64,000 nucleotides of DNA from an uncultured Flavobacteriales bacterium (lineage in GTDB: Bacteria > Bacteroidota > Bacteroidia > Flavobacteriales_D > Parvicellaceae), in the NCBI GenBank assembly GCA_943787725.1, contig CALSNM010000001.1, forward strand, positions 248,001-312,000. The letters run 5' to 3'. Position 1 is the stretch's first letter; every line of letters starts with the position of its first letter. The position numbers were made by a program, and so were the translations under genes. This document shows positions 45,154 through 53,536 of the stretch, in pieces. A model generated the notes under the pieces. That model was given only the letters and a program-made list of their open reading frames with translations. It was not told the origin of the DNA and did not search any database.

Positions 45154-45492
45154 ATGGAAAACTTAATAAAGTTACCTCAAATTATTGTTGCAATATCTGT
45201 TGTATATGTTTGGACTTTTAGATTTCATAATGTATTAAAAGAGTTCGAGCAATTCGGATTGAGCGATTTAACGCGAAATATTGTAGGAGCAACAAAAATA
45301 TCTTTAGCGACATTGCTTATTGTGGGTATTTGGTATCCCTCATTAATTCTTATTCCATCTATTCTTATGGGTCTATTAATGATAGGTGCTCAATATTTTC
45401 ATTTCAAAATAAGTAATCCATTTATTAAACATTTACCTTCTCTGATGCTTTTGGTTCTGAGTGCTTTTATAGCATATTCTTCCTATTCTTAA
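45154..45492 (+). CDS. DoxX-like small membrane protein
   Basis: A 112-residue protein with four hydrophobic helices (LPQIIVAISVVYVWTF, GATKISLATLLIVGIWYP, LILIPSILMGLLMIGAQYF, LPSLMLLVLSAFIAYSSY). Spacing and the pattern GAxKISLATLLIxGIWYPxLI resemble DoxX/DoxX-like proteins, a family of small membrane proteins of unclear function. It is 52 bases after the CotH gene and may be co-transcribed. Confidence 0.7.
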   Translation: MENLIKLPQIIVAISVVYVWTFRFHNVLKEFEQFGLSDLTRNIVGATKISLATLLIVGIWYPSLILIPSILMGLLMIGAQYFHFKISNPFIKHLPSLMLLVLSAFIAYSSYS

Positions 45493-45528
45493 ATAAGCAT
45501 GTCTGTAATTACAATAGTTACTTTAATA

Positions 45529-45750
45529 TCAAGTTTCTCCTTTATAGCTAATCTCAGCAACGCCAATTTTATCCTTGTTTTTATATAAAATATTTAATTC
45601 ATCTTTTGTAGGTAATCTCCATCCATCTCCTAAGTTTTCACAAGCCTCTTTAGCATCATCCCAATTCATAAGTCCTACTAAATCTTCGGTCATCACTTCA
45701 CCTGAGAGGGTACCAATTTCGTATATAGTTATGAATGGTTATTGAAGAAA
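45529..45750 (-). pseudogene. FISUMP/DUF1566-like domain fragment
   Basis: On the minus strand one frame reads ITIYEIGTLSGEVMTEDLVG, then LMNWDDAKEACENLGDGWRL and PTKDELNILYKNKDKIG before a stop. The MNWDDAKEAC...GWRLPTxDEL pattern is typical of FISUMP or DUF1566 domains. The expected C-terminal half is missing and no start or signal peptide is visible, so this is a remnant. Confidence 0.5.
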
Positions 45751-45777
45751 GATCCCTACCTTTCCTTGGAAAACATA

Positions 45778-45806
45778 AACTAAGGGAGTAAGATACCCCC
45801 TTAGTT
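45778..45806 (-). terminator. Hairpin downstream of tRNA-Arg
   Basis: AACTAAGGG and CCCTTAGTT pair perfectly over 9 bp with an 11-base loop, starting 2 bases after the tRNA 3' end on the minus strand. The following T tract is interrupted. Probable terminator of the tRNA transcript. Confidence 0.6.
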
Positions 45807-45807
45807 G

Positions 45808-45881
45808 TGACCCAGACAGGATTCAAACCTGTAACCGCCAGAGCCGAAATCTGATGCGCTATTCAGTTGCGCCACTGGGCC
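45808..45881 (-). tRNA. tRNA-Arg (anticodon TCG)
   Basis: The reverse complement starts GGCCCAG, which pairs with CTGGGTC at the 3' end (one G-T pair). The D arm is GCGC...GCGC. The anticodon stem TCAGA/TCTGG encloses the loop TTTCGGC with anticodon TCG. The T arm is ACAGG TTTGAAT CCTGT. The CCA is not encoded. It reads CGA codons. Confidence 0.88.
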
Positions 45882-45883
45882 AA

Positions 45884-47029
45884 TTACTTTTTCAACACCC
45901 AAACAGAAATACCTTCTGTATTTTTGATCTCTTTCTTTGCTTTCTTGGCTTCCTTACGAGAACTATATTTCCCAAAGGAAACGCGATGGAGTCCTTTATT
46001 TTGATCTACAATCATTGCTTCATACCCTTTGTCCACAAACTTCTTAACTAATCTCTCCGCATTTGATTTTTTACCAAAGCAACCACCAATTACAAAATAT
46101 CCCTTCTCCAAAGAAACAGGCTCTATGCTAGTATAAATTTCTTTTTCTACAAATGTAGTATCCGCAGCAAAAATGTCTGTAGTTTCTTCTTGTGAAATAT
46201 TTATCTCTTCATTAGTTTCAATTAACAAATTATCTTCATTAACAGAGACAATTTTAGTTTCTTCTATTAAAACCTCAGGCACTTCTTTTTCTTCAATTAA
46301 AGGAGATATAATTAGCTCTCGCTTATAATTGGCTGTTCTCTTTGTTTTGCTATACGTAAATGGATTCAAATCTGAATACTGAAAATTATCTCCTCCAGTT
46401 AATAAATCCGTTTTCATAGGAATCCATGCAGAATAAAACACTATTGGAATTAATGCTGCTGCTACCCACCAATAATTCCTACGACTTGCAGAAATCGGTA
46501 TGACCTCATCTTCGTTTTTAACCGGTTGTAGCTTATCCTTGTCATGAATAATCTCTAATGGCCTAACATTCAACTCTTTAATTGGTGATTCAGGTATAGA
46601 TTCTTTCTCTCGTTCAAGAGGAATAGCTTTTACAATTGGTAATCCAAATGAATTTATCAAAAAGTTGGTTGAACTAGGTTTGAAACAAATGTTGTTTTCT
46701 GGATCTAAAAAAAGAACGCCAACTTTATCAATTTCAAATCGTTTGGAGATAGATAAAGCTGATTTAATCTCATCAACAAATTTGGAAATATCAATAATTG
46801 ATTGTTCATAGCTAATGCCATTGTTTGCAATTATTTTGTGTGCAAGCAGTCCATCATTATTTGTTAAATATTTATTGAAAATTACTGTCTTAGCTGGAGG
46901 AAAAATACGCCTAGTATTTTCGTCAACTTTCGCAGAAACATAATTGGCTACAAAACCACCAAAATCCGATAGAATAACACAATCATGCTGGAATAGTAAC
47001 TCAAAAATATGTTGGTCAATCTTTTTCAA
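45884..47029 (-). CDS. HU-CCDC81/SPOR-domain membrane protein
   Basis: Bacteroidota-type cell-envelope protein. The N-terminal HU-like CCDC81 domains (KKIDQHIFELLFQHDCVILSD, GGFVANY, NDGLLAHKIIANNGISYEQ, FEIDKVGVLFLD) are presumably cytoplasmic. A single TM segment (YWWVAAALIPIVFYSAWIP) follows, then a long acidic periplasmic linker and a C-terminal SPOR domain (GYFVIGGCFGKKSNAERLVKKF ... GLHRVSFGKYSSRKEA) that binds denuded peptidoglycan at division sites. The track start (47116) lies upstream of the promoter. The in-frame TTG at 47029 starts exactly at the conserved KKIDQHI. Likely role in cell division or envelope maintenance. Confidence 0.82.
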   Translation of the reverse strand: MKKIDQHIFELLFQHDCVILSDFGGFVANYVSAKVDENTRRIFPPAKTVIFNKYLTNNDGLLAHKIIANNGISYEQSIIDISKFVDEIKSALSISKRFEIDKVGVLFLDPENNICFKPSSTNFLINSFGLPIVKAIPLEREKESIPESPIKELNVRPLEIIHDKDKLQPVKNEDEVIPISASRRNYWWVAAALIPIVFYSAWIPMKTDLLTGGDNFQYSDLNPFTYSKTKRTANYKRELIISPLIEEKEVPEVLIEETKIVSVNEDNLLIETNEEINISQEETTDIFAADTTFVEKEIYTSIEPVSLEKGYFVIGGCFGKKSNAERLVKKFVDKGYEAMIVDQNKGLHRVSFGKYSSRKEAKKAKKEIKNTEGISVWVLKK

Positions 47030-47064
47030 ATGATGAATCTTTAACTCATTAAGGGAGACTAAAA

Positions 47065-47072
47065 CAAATATA
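47065..47072 (-). promoter_or_regulatory. -7 promoter box of the SPOR gene
   Basis: Minus-strand TATATTTG matches TAnnTTTG, with a TTG about 20 bases further upstream as -33 candidate. It lies inside the longer ORF of the track and so excludes the upstream start. Confidence 0.55.
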
Positions 47073-47104
47073 ACACGAATTTTGGGGACATACAACAGTA
47101 AAAC

Positions 47105-47150
47105 AAAAAAGGTCAATCTTCAGATAATTATCAGAATGAATGACCTTTTA
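47105..47150 (-). terminator. Rho-independent terminator of the accC operon
   Basis: AAAAGGTCA and TGACCTTTT pair, with a further imperfect inner stem (GATAA/TTATC). On the minus strand it is followed by TTTTTTGTTTT. It lies directly after accC. Confidence 0.75.
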
Positions 47151-47170
47151 AAATATAAATTTATTTTTTA

Positions 47171-48508
47171 CTACTTCATTTCAAATGTATTCATGAAATC
47201 GGTCGTAAAATTACCCTCGTTAAATTTCTCGTCTTCCATTAACTGTTGATGGAATGGTATTGTTGTCTTTACACCTTCAATTATATACTCATCTAAAGCT
47301 CTTTTCATTTTAGTAATGGCCTCTTCACGCGTTTGAGCAACAGTGATTAACTTCGACATCATAGAATCATAATGAGGCGAAATCATATAGTTTGCATATA
47401 CATGCGTGTCAATTCTGATTCCATGTCCTCCAGGAGAATGATAAGAGGTAATTTTACCAGGACTCGGCATAAAATTGTTATGCGGATCTTCTGCATTTAT
47501 TCTACATTGAATAGAATAAGCTTGAGGAAAATAATCTTTTCCTGAAATTTTCTCACCACTAGCAATTCTAATCTGTTCTTTAACCAAATCTCTATTAATT
47601 ACCTCTTCCGTAATTGTATGCTCTACTTGGATACGCGTATTCATTTCCATAAAGTAGAATTTGCGATGTTTATCTACTAAAAACTCAACTGTTCCAACTC
47701 CTTCATAATTGACTGCAAGTGCCGCTTTTTTTGCAGCATCACCCATAGATTTACGAAGTTTATCCGTGATGAATGGAGAAGGCGTTTCTTCAACTAATTT
47801 TTGATGGCGTCTTTGAATTGAACAATCTCTTTCAGATAAGTGACAAACAGTACCGAATTGATCCGCTGCTATCTGTATTTCAATATGACGAGGCTCCTCA
47901 ATGAATTTCTCCATGTACATTCCATCGTTTCCAAAAGCGGCAGCAGATTCTGCTCGTGCACTATGCCATCCATCTTCGCACTCTTCAGCATTCCAACACA
48001 ACCTCATACCTTTTCCACCGCCACCAGCAGTAGCTTTCAACATAATAGGATATCCTATTTTTTCAGCCGTTTTAAGGCAATCAGCTAAATTCTTTAACAA
48101 ACCTTTAGAGCCAGGCACACAAGGAACTTTTGCCTTAAGCATTGTAGCTTTTGCATTTGCTTTATCTCCCATTCCTTCAATTTGTTCGGGAAGTGCGCCA
48201 ATAAATTTAATATTATGCTCTTGGCAAATTCTGGAGAAACCTGCGTTTTCGCTTAGAAAACCATATCCCGGATGAATTGCATCCGCATTTGTAATTTCTG
48301 CAGCCGCAATAATATTAGGAATCTTTAAATAGGATTCAGCACTAGAAGCCGGGCCAATACATACAGCTTCGTCAGCGAAACGGACATGCAAGCTGTCCGC
48401 ATCTGCAGAAGAGTACACAGCAACCGTTTTAATCTCCATTTCTTTGCAAGTGCGAATAATGCGCAATGCTATTTCGCCTCTATTAGCAATTAATATCTTT
48501 TTAAACAT
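47171..48508 (-). CDS. accC: Acetyl-CoA carboxylase, biotin carboxylase subunit
   Basis: ATP-grasp enzyme that carboxylates biotin on AccB, the first committed step of fatty-acid synthesis. Length of 445 residues is normal. Visible motifs are [24 protein letters not shown] at the start, [11 protein letters not shown] (ATP-binding Gly loop), [36 protein letters not shown], and [17 protein letters not shown] with the catalytic Glu/Asn/Arg set. It lies 60 bases downstream of accB in the same operon and is followed by a terminator. Confidence 0.96.
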   Translation of the reverse strand: MFKKILIANRGEIALRIIRTCKEMEIKTVAVYSSADADSLHVRFADEAVCIGPASSAESYLKIPNIIAAAEITNADAIHPGYGFLSENAGFSRICQEHNIKFIGALPEQIEGMGDKANAKATMLKAKVPCVPGSKGLLKNLADCLKTAEKIGYPIMLKATAGGGGKGMRLCWNAEECEDGWHSARAESAAAFGNDGMYMEKFIEEPRHIEIQIAADQFGTVCHLSERDCSIQRRHQKLVEETPSPFITDKLRKSMGDAAKKAALAVNYEGVGTVEFLVDKHRKFYFMEMNTRIQVEHTITEEVINRDLVKEQIRIASGEKISGKDYFPQAYSIQCRINAEDPHNNFMPSPGKITSYHSPGGHGIRIDTHVYANYMISPHYDSMMSKLITVAQTREEAITKMKRALDEYIIEGVKTTIPFHQQLMEDEKFNEGNFTTDFMNTFEMK

Positions 48509-48567
48509 GGTAATTTGCTTAGGTAAATAAAATTACAACTTTAAAAGTTGCTTTTAAATTGAATCTA

Positions 48568-49089
48568 TTAAGATGGGTCTACTAAAAATAAAGGTTGATC
48601 AAACTCAACCGGAGTTGCATCATCTACCAATACTTTTACGATTTTTCCAGAAACATCAGATTCAATTTCATTAAATAGTTTCATCGCCTCTACAATACAA
48701 ATCGCATCACCTTCTTTGACAGAATCTCCTACCTCAACAAAAGCCGGTTTATCCGGCGAAGAAGAACGATAAAAAGTTCCAATCATTTGTGACTTTATTG
48801 TTATGTAGTTTTCGTTCTCATCTGGGGCGGCAGCTGCTGATGCTGGCGCTGATGCAGCAGTAGGAGCAGCAGTTGCAGCAGGAGTAACTTGCTGAACAAT
48901 TGGCTGGGCAACGGGCGCCTGCATAACCGGAACTTGTTGAATGACCGGATCAGCAGCAACATTAGATTTCTTTTTAGCCATATAGTCTGACTTGATAAGA
49001 ATTTTAAAATCTTTTTGCTCAATTTCTACTTCATTTACGCCGGAACGAGAAACAAATTTTATTAAGTCTTGAATTTCAGAAAGTTTCAT
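48568..49089 (-). CDS. accB: Biotin carboxyl carrier protein of acetyl-CoA carboxylase
   Basis: A 173-residue carrier. The N-terminal helical part is MKLSEIQDLIKFVSRSGVNEVE, followed by a Pro/Ala/Gln-rich flexible linker (QQVTPAATAAPTAASAPAS). The C-terminal biotinyl domain contains the EAMKLFNEI site, whose Lys is biotinylated, plus IGTFYRSSSPDKPAFVEVGD. It is encoded upstream of accC, with fabH before it. Confidence 0.95.
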   Translation of the reverse strand: MKLSEIQDLIKFVSRSGVNEVEIEQKDFKILIKSDYMAKKKSNVAADPVIQQVPVMQAPVAQPIVQQVTPAATAAPTAASAPASAAAAPDENENYITIKSQMIGTFYRSSSPDKPAFVEVGDSVKEGDAICIVEAMKLFNEIESDVSGKIVKVLVDDATPVEFDQPLFLVDPS

Positions 49090-49205
49090 ATATTAAGGTT
49101 ATTTATATTTATTTTAGGAGAGGCTAAGGTATAAAAAAATGTGAATGGACGTTCAATCCCATTTAAGATTTAATAGTTAAATAGTAATACTTTAAAGTTT
49201 CTATC

Positions 49206-50192
49206 TTAATAAGCCCATTTCAGGTAAATAGAACCCCAAGTAAATCCTCCTCCAAAAGCAGATAAAACAATGTTATCTCCCTTCTTTAGTTTGTCTTCCC
49301 ATTCCCACAAACATAATGGTATAGTTCCAGCTGTAGTGTTCCCATACTTTTCAATATTTACCATGACCTTTTCTTTTGGCAAGCCCATTCGATTTGCCGT
49401 TGCATCAATGATTCGCAAATTTGCTTGATGCGGCACTAACCAATTAATATCTTTACTTGAAAGATTATTTCTCTCCATTATTTGAGCAGAAACATCAGCC
49501 ATATTGGTTACGGCAAATTTAAATACCGTTCGTCCTTCTTGATAAACATACATCTCCGGAGAACCAACATTTTCTTTCGTTATGGGATGCATAGATCCAC
49601 CTACTTTTTGGAGTAAATACTCTCGCCCAGCACCATCCGCTTTCATAACAGCATCTTGAATGCCCAGCCCCTCATCATTAGGCTCTAAAAGAACTCCACC
49701 TGCACCATCTCCAAAAATGATACATGTATTTCTGTCTCGATAATCAATTATACTCGACATCACATCACCACCTATGACAATTACCTTTTTGGCCGTTTTA
49801 TTTTCTATGTATTGCTGACCTGAAGTTAAAGCATATAAAAACCCCGAACATGCAGCACTGACATCATGACCCCAAGCATTTTTTGCACCAGACTTGTCGC
49901 ATATAACATTCGAAGTACTAGGAAACCTGTAATCTCCTGTAATTGTTCCCACAATAATCATATCAATTTCCAAAGGAGAAATCCCTCTTTTGTCGCAAAT
50001 ACCCTTGACAATTTCAGCTCCTAAATCAGACATTGCTTGGCCAGGAGCACACTTTCTTCTTTCCTTAATCCCAGTTCTTGAAACAATCCATTCATCATTA
50101 GTGTCAACCAATTTCTCTAAATCGGCATTAGTAAGTTTCCCTTCAGGAACTGCTCCATGCACCGCTGTTATTGCTGCTGTAATTTTACTCAT
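49206..50192 (-). CDS. fabH: 3-oxoacyl-ACP synthase III (FabH)
   Basis: Condensing enzyme starting fatty-acid synthesis from acyl-CoA and malonyl-ACP. It has 328 residues. Catalytic Cys is in DVSAACSGFLYAL, His in WLVPHQANLRII and Asn in EKYGNTTAGTIPL. The N-terminal part has DEWIVSRTGIKERRK and the C-terminus LSAFGGGFTWGSIYLKW. It overlaps the end of plsX by 4 bases (ATGA-type overlap), the usual pairing in bacteria. Confidence 0.96.
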   Translation of the reverse strand: MSKITAAITAVHGAVPEGKLTNADLEKLVDTNDEWIVSRTGIKERRKCAPGQAMSDLGAEIVKGICDKRGISPLEIDMIIVGTITGDYRFPSTSNVICDKSGAKNAWGHDVSAACSGFLYALTSGQQYIENKTAKKVIVIGGDVMSSIIDYRDRNTCIIFGDGAGGVLLEPNDEGLGIQDAVMKADGAGREYLLQKVGGSMHPITKENVGSPEMYVYQEGRTVFKFAVTNMADVSAQIMERNNLSSKDINWLVPHQANLRIIDATANRMGLPKEKVMVNIEKYGNTTAGTIPLCLWEWEDKLKKGDNIVLSAFGGGFTWGSIYLKWAY

Positions 50193-51127
50193 TCAAATGC
50201 TTCTTTTATTTTAGATGCAAGGCTAGCTTCCGTAACATCTTTTGCCAAAACTAACATATTCTTGATAGCTTTTGGACTTGAAATCCCATGACCTATCAAC
50301 ACATTACCGTTAACACCCAAAATAGGAGTACCTCCGTAAATCTCATAATTAAAGCGACTAAAGTACTCATCTAAAGAACCTTTCCTTGCCATAATACCAT
50401 ATACAGCTTCTGCTTGCTTTAGCACTACATTTCCTGTAAAACCATCGCAAACAACAACATCCACAGTATCAGAAAACAAATCTCTACCTTCAATATTCCC
50501 TGCAAAATTAAAATCTTTCGATCCTTTCATTACTTGATAAGCCGCCTGAGAAAGCAAATTTCCTTTACCTTCCTCTTCTCCAATATTTAATAAACCTACT
50601 TTCGGATTCTTAATTCCAAAAACACTTTCAGCATATAACGAACCTAATATTCCAAATTGGTATAAAACATCTGGCTTACAATCAGCATTTATTCCTACAT
50701 CTAAAATTACTCCTACACCGCCATTATTTTTTGGCAAAACCGAAGTAATACTTGGGCGTATAATTCCTGGAATTGGTCGAATAGTGTACATTGATCCAAC
50801 AAGCATAGCTCCTGAATTACCCGCACTTGCAAATGCCTGAATTTCATTTTTTTGCAATAAGTCAAAACCTTTTGCAATGCTAGAATCTTGTTTTTTCCTA
50901 TACGCTTTTGCGGGGTGCTCTTCCATCTCTATGACTTCAGAAGCATGTATTAAATCAAAAAGAGAAGCGTCTATAGCCTCCCTTTTAAGTATCTCCTCAA
51001 CTTTCGATTTATCCCCTATTAAAACTAGGCGAATATCATCTGAAAATTGCTTTTGTGCCTCAATTGCTCCGAGAACAGTAGCCTCGGGAGCAAAATCACC
51101 ACCCATAATATCTAAACCGATTTTCAT
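50189..51127 (-). CDS. plsX: Phosphate acyltransferase PlsX
   Basis: Peripheral membrane enzyme converting acyl-ACP to acyl-phosphate for phospholipid synthesis. It has 312 residues. It starts MKIGLDIMGGDFAPEATVLGA, with FASAGNSGAMLVGSMY, GVGVILDVGINADCKPDVLYQFG, LNIGEEEGKGNLL and VVVCDGFTGNVVLK as conserved stretches. It is in the order yceD-rpmF-plsX-fabH, the widely conserved ribosome/lipid cluster. Confidence 0.96.
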   Translation of the reverse strand: MKIGLDIMGGDFAPEATVLGAIEAQKQFSDDIRLVLIGDKSKVEEILKREAIDASLFDLIHASEVIEMEEHPAKAYRKKQDSSIAKGFDLLQKNEIQAFASAGNSGAMLVGSMYTIRPIPGIIRPSITSVLPKNNGGVGVILDVGINADCKPDVLYQFGILGSLYAESVFGIKNPKVGLLNIGEEEGKGNLLSQAAYQVMKGSKDFNFAGNIEGRDLFSDTVDVVVCDGFTGNVVLKQAEAVYGIMARKGSLDEYFSRFNYEIYGGTPILGVNGNVLIGHGISSPKAIKNMLVLAKDVTEASLASKIKEAFE

Positions 51128-51168
51128 CGACGAAATGTAATAAGAATTTTTTACAAATCCCTATTTAT

Positions 51169-51360
51169 TTATAGCGCCAATTCTTTTTCCATTACAACTT
51201 TACCTTTGTAGTAAAGTTTACCTTCAGACCAATAAGCTCTGTGATATAAGTGTGCTTCACCGGTTGTAGGGCAAGTAGCAATTTGCTGTGCTTCAGCTTT
51301 ATAGTGAGTTCTTCTCTTCTTTCTTCTCTGGTTTGAGATTTTTCGTTTCGGATGTGCCAT
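51169..51360 (-). CDS. rpmF: 50S ribosomal protein L32
   Basis: A 63-residue basic protein, [20 protein letters not shown], with the family's typical C-terminal [23 protein letters not shown]. Most Cys residues of the zinc-binding L32 type are absent: only the one in IATCPTTGE is seen. It is located between yceD and plsX. Confidence 0.95.
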   Translation of the reverse strand: MAHPKRKISNQRRKKRRTHYKAEAQQIATCPTTGEAHLYHRAYWSEGKLYYKGKVVMEKELAL

Positions 51361-51382
51361 TGTATATGGTTTTTAATTCTTA

Positions 51383-51946
51383 TTAATTCTTGTTTTTTAA
51401 TTCTTTCAATGCTGCCCATCGAGGATCAACAGCATCATTCTCTTCACTTTTCGATTCTAATTCTTGTTTCTCTGTCAATAAATACTGACTAACTATATCC
51501 TTTACTTTATCATTACACCCTCCATCTTCATGCGTCATTTTGGCTGGAATACAGAGGTGAATAAATTCATATATAAAACGGGAAACGTTAATCTCATAAT
51601 CGGATAAAGGGATTGCAGTAACTTCATCATCTGAACCTATAAAAGCCTTATCTGAGAACTTACAGATTTGCCTAAATTCATTGGAAATATTTAGCACTAA
51701 AGGATCAAGACAAACATCACATTCGACATTTAACGTTCCCTTTATTGAAAACATAAGCACCAACATAGTACTGGATTTTTCCAATTGCAATTCAACATCT
51801 ACATTCCCATCCTCAAAAACAGAGTCTGCGTTTATAAAATTTGTAAAGAACTCTTTTCCAATTTTATAGCTATAACCATGAATTCCTTCCTTAAGCCCTA
51901 CAAATGAAATGTCATATTTCTTAAGATTTTCCTTCCATGATTCCAA
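51383..51946 (-). CDS. YceD/DUF177 family protein
   Basis: A 187-residue protein with the DUF177 core (DVELQLEKSSTMLVLMFSIKGTLNVECDVCLDPLVLNI) and a typical C-terminal motif (DPRWAALKELK) where the Trp-containing DPRWxxL signature is complete. It is implicated in ribosome or 23S rRNA biogenesis and usually co-transcribed with rpmF, as here. The start is a TTG at 51946, preceded by a good -7 box. No in-frame ATG near the N-terminus is available. Confidence 0.85.
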   Translation of the reverse strand: MESWKENLKKYDISFVGLKEGIHGYSYKIGKEFFTNFINADSVFEDGNVDVELQLEKSSTMLVLMFSIKGTLNVECDVCLDPLVLNISNEFRQICKFSDKAFIGSDDEVTAIPLSDYEINVSRFIYEFIHLCIPAKMTHEDGGCNDKVKDIVSQYLLTEKQELESKSEENDAVDPRWAALKELKNKN

Positions 51947-51957
51947 AAAATGGACGG

Positions 51958-51965
51958 CAAAGATA
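51958..51965 (-). promoter_or_regulatory. -7 promoter box of the yceD-rpmF-plsX-fabH operon
   Basis: Minus-strand TATCTTTG fits TAnnTTTG and lies 11 bases before the TTG start at 51946. Confidence 0.5.
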
Positions 51966-52050
51966 AAAAAATATGTTTGAATATAAAAACTTATCCAAAA
52001 TACGTAAACATCAATCTCAGCTATTATTCTTTTCGAAGTTCGATATTATT

Positions 52051-52058
52051 TATTTTTG
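52051..52058 (+). promoter_or_regulatory. -7 promoter box of the YqaA-like gene
   Basis: TATTTTTG fits TAnnTTTG and is 7 bases before ATG 52066, implying a very short leader. It lies inside the long track ORF and argues against its start at 51973. Confidence 0.45.
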
Positions 52059-52065
52059 GACTCTT

Positions 52066-52494
52066 ATGGGGTTAGAAGAACTTGGATATTTAGGGCTGTT
52101 TATTGCTGGTTTTTTAGCTGCTACAGTTATACCATTTTCTTCAGAAAGCCTATTAACTATAGCACTTCTGAATGGATTTGATCCATTTCTCTGTTTAATC
52201 ATTATCACATCTGGAAATTGGCTTGGGAGCTTAACAACATACGGAATTGGTTATATAGGAAATGTTAATTGGATTGAAAAATATTTTAAAATAAGTCGAG
52301 AAAAGATAGAAAAAATGAAAAGTTATCTCGATAAATATGGAACATTGCTCGCATTATTTGTCTGGGTGCCTATTATCGGAGATGCATTTGCCTTAGCATT
52401 GGGCTATTTTAAAGTGAACTTTACTCTAACAGCCATATTTATGTTGATTGGTAAATTTTTGAGGTATTTATTACTAACTTTTCTTTTCAATTAA
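52066..52494 (+). CDS. YqaA-like DedA/SNARE-associated membrane protein
   Basis: From ATG 52066 the protein is 142 residues, the same length as E. coli YqaA. It has hydrophobic segments (LGYLGLFIAGFLAATVIPF, PFLCLIIITSGNWLGSLTTYGIGY, LLALFVWVPIIGDAFALALGYF) and the short motif SSESLLTIAL, as in the family. These proteins are inner-membrane and may take part in lipid transport. The 3' end overlaps the convergent M23 gene by 8 bases. Confidence 0.82.
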   Translation: MGLEELGYLGLFIAGFLAATVIPFSSESLLTIALLNGFDPFLCLIIITSGNWLGSLTTYGIGYIGNVNWIEKYFKISREKIEKMKSYLDKYGTLLALFVWVPIIGDAFALALGYFKVNFTLTAIFMLIGKFLRYLLLTFLFN

Positions 52495-53394
52495 AACGCA
52501 TATAGTCTTCGGGATTTAATGCTGTCCCTTTGTGCCAGAGCTCAAAATGTAAATGCGGACCGGTCGAGAGTCTTCCCGAATTACCAATGATAGCAATAGG
52601 CTCCCCTGCCTCTACAAATTCACCAACCTTCTTTAAGACAAACGCATTATGTTTGTAGACCGAAATTAAGTTGTAATTATGTTGCAAGTATATAACATGT
52701 CCAGCTTCTGGTGTCCATGTATTAAAAACAACGGTTCCATCTAAAGTTGCCATAACAGCTTCATCTTTTGGAGCAACCACATCCACACCAAAATGACCCT
52801 CCTTTAGGTTAAAGTATCCTGATACGGACCCATCAATAGGAGTAAAGAAAAACACACCTTTCATATCATCATTCTGACTAACGGCTCCCTCTTTATTATG
52901 TAACTCATACTTTTCTCTTAAATCAATTTTCACCCGCAACAAGCTATCTTTTTCCGAGGTTGAAAAATCCATCATGGCGTAATTTGTTGAATCTCGATTA
53001 TAAGCTGAATCCTGCGAGGTAGGGTCCGCAGGCAATTCATCATTAAGAATAGTTATCAAATTTTGATAGTAAAGATCTTCAATATTAGATTGGTGCTTTA
53101 CCTTTTCCAAATATTGGATATTTTCCAGATCTATTTTCCTTAACTTCAATTCTTCACTATGACTAGGGATTCCGGGTATCCATTGTTTTAATGGTGTGTA
53201 AGCAATTAATAAATAAGTAGATATGGTAATTAGTATTGTAAAAAAAGAGATAAGCACAGCAGCATTGAGAGGAGAAAGCGTAAAATGTCTTTTCTCTTCA
53301 AAACTCTCTGCATTTACAACAACAATGCGAACCTTCTTGCTAAAACGCTGGAATAGTGATAAATTTTGTTCCTTTTCTTTTTTCGATTTGCCAT
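52487..53394 (-). CDS. M23-family (LytM) peptidoglycan endopeptidase, membrane anchored (one frameshift)
   Basis: Predicted cell-wall peptidase. Near the N-terminus the frame shows NLSLFQRFSKKVRIVVVNAESFEEKRHFTLSPLNAAV before the track start, which is characteristic of Bacteroidota M23 proteins. The ATG at 53394 (MANRKK) connects if one A is added to the A run near 53378-53383. Then come a TM segment (LISFFTILITISTYLLIAYTP), a coiled region, and the C-terminal catalytic domain with zinc ligands in GHFGVDVVAP and GPHLHFELWHKG, and GNSGRLSTG. It is likely active on peptidoglycan cross-links in the periplasm. Confidence 0.87.
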
Positions 53395-53536
53395 TGATTG
53401 CTACAAATATTGTTAAAAATCATTTAGGTATCCGCTATTCCTGAACAAAAATTAACGCTTATAATTAAAATAAAACCCATTAAAACAAAATAAATTAGAA
53501 GGATTGTAGTTATTATTGCAGGTTTCAAATTCCTTT

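Noticed and set aside
47030-47116. Extended N-terminus of the SPOR protein
   Set aside because: The extension covers a good -7 promoter box, and family similarity begins at KKIDQHI.
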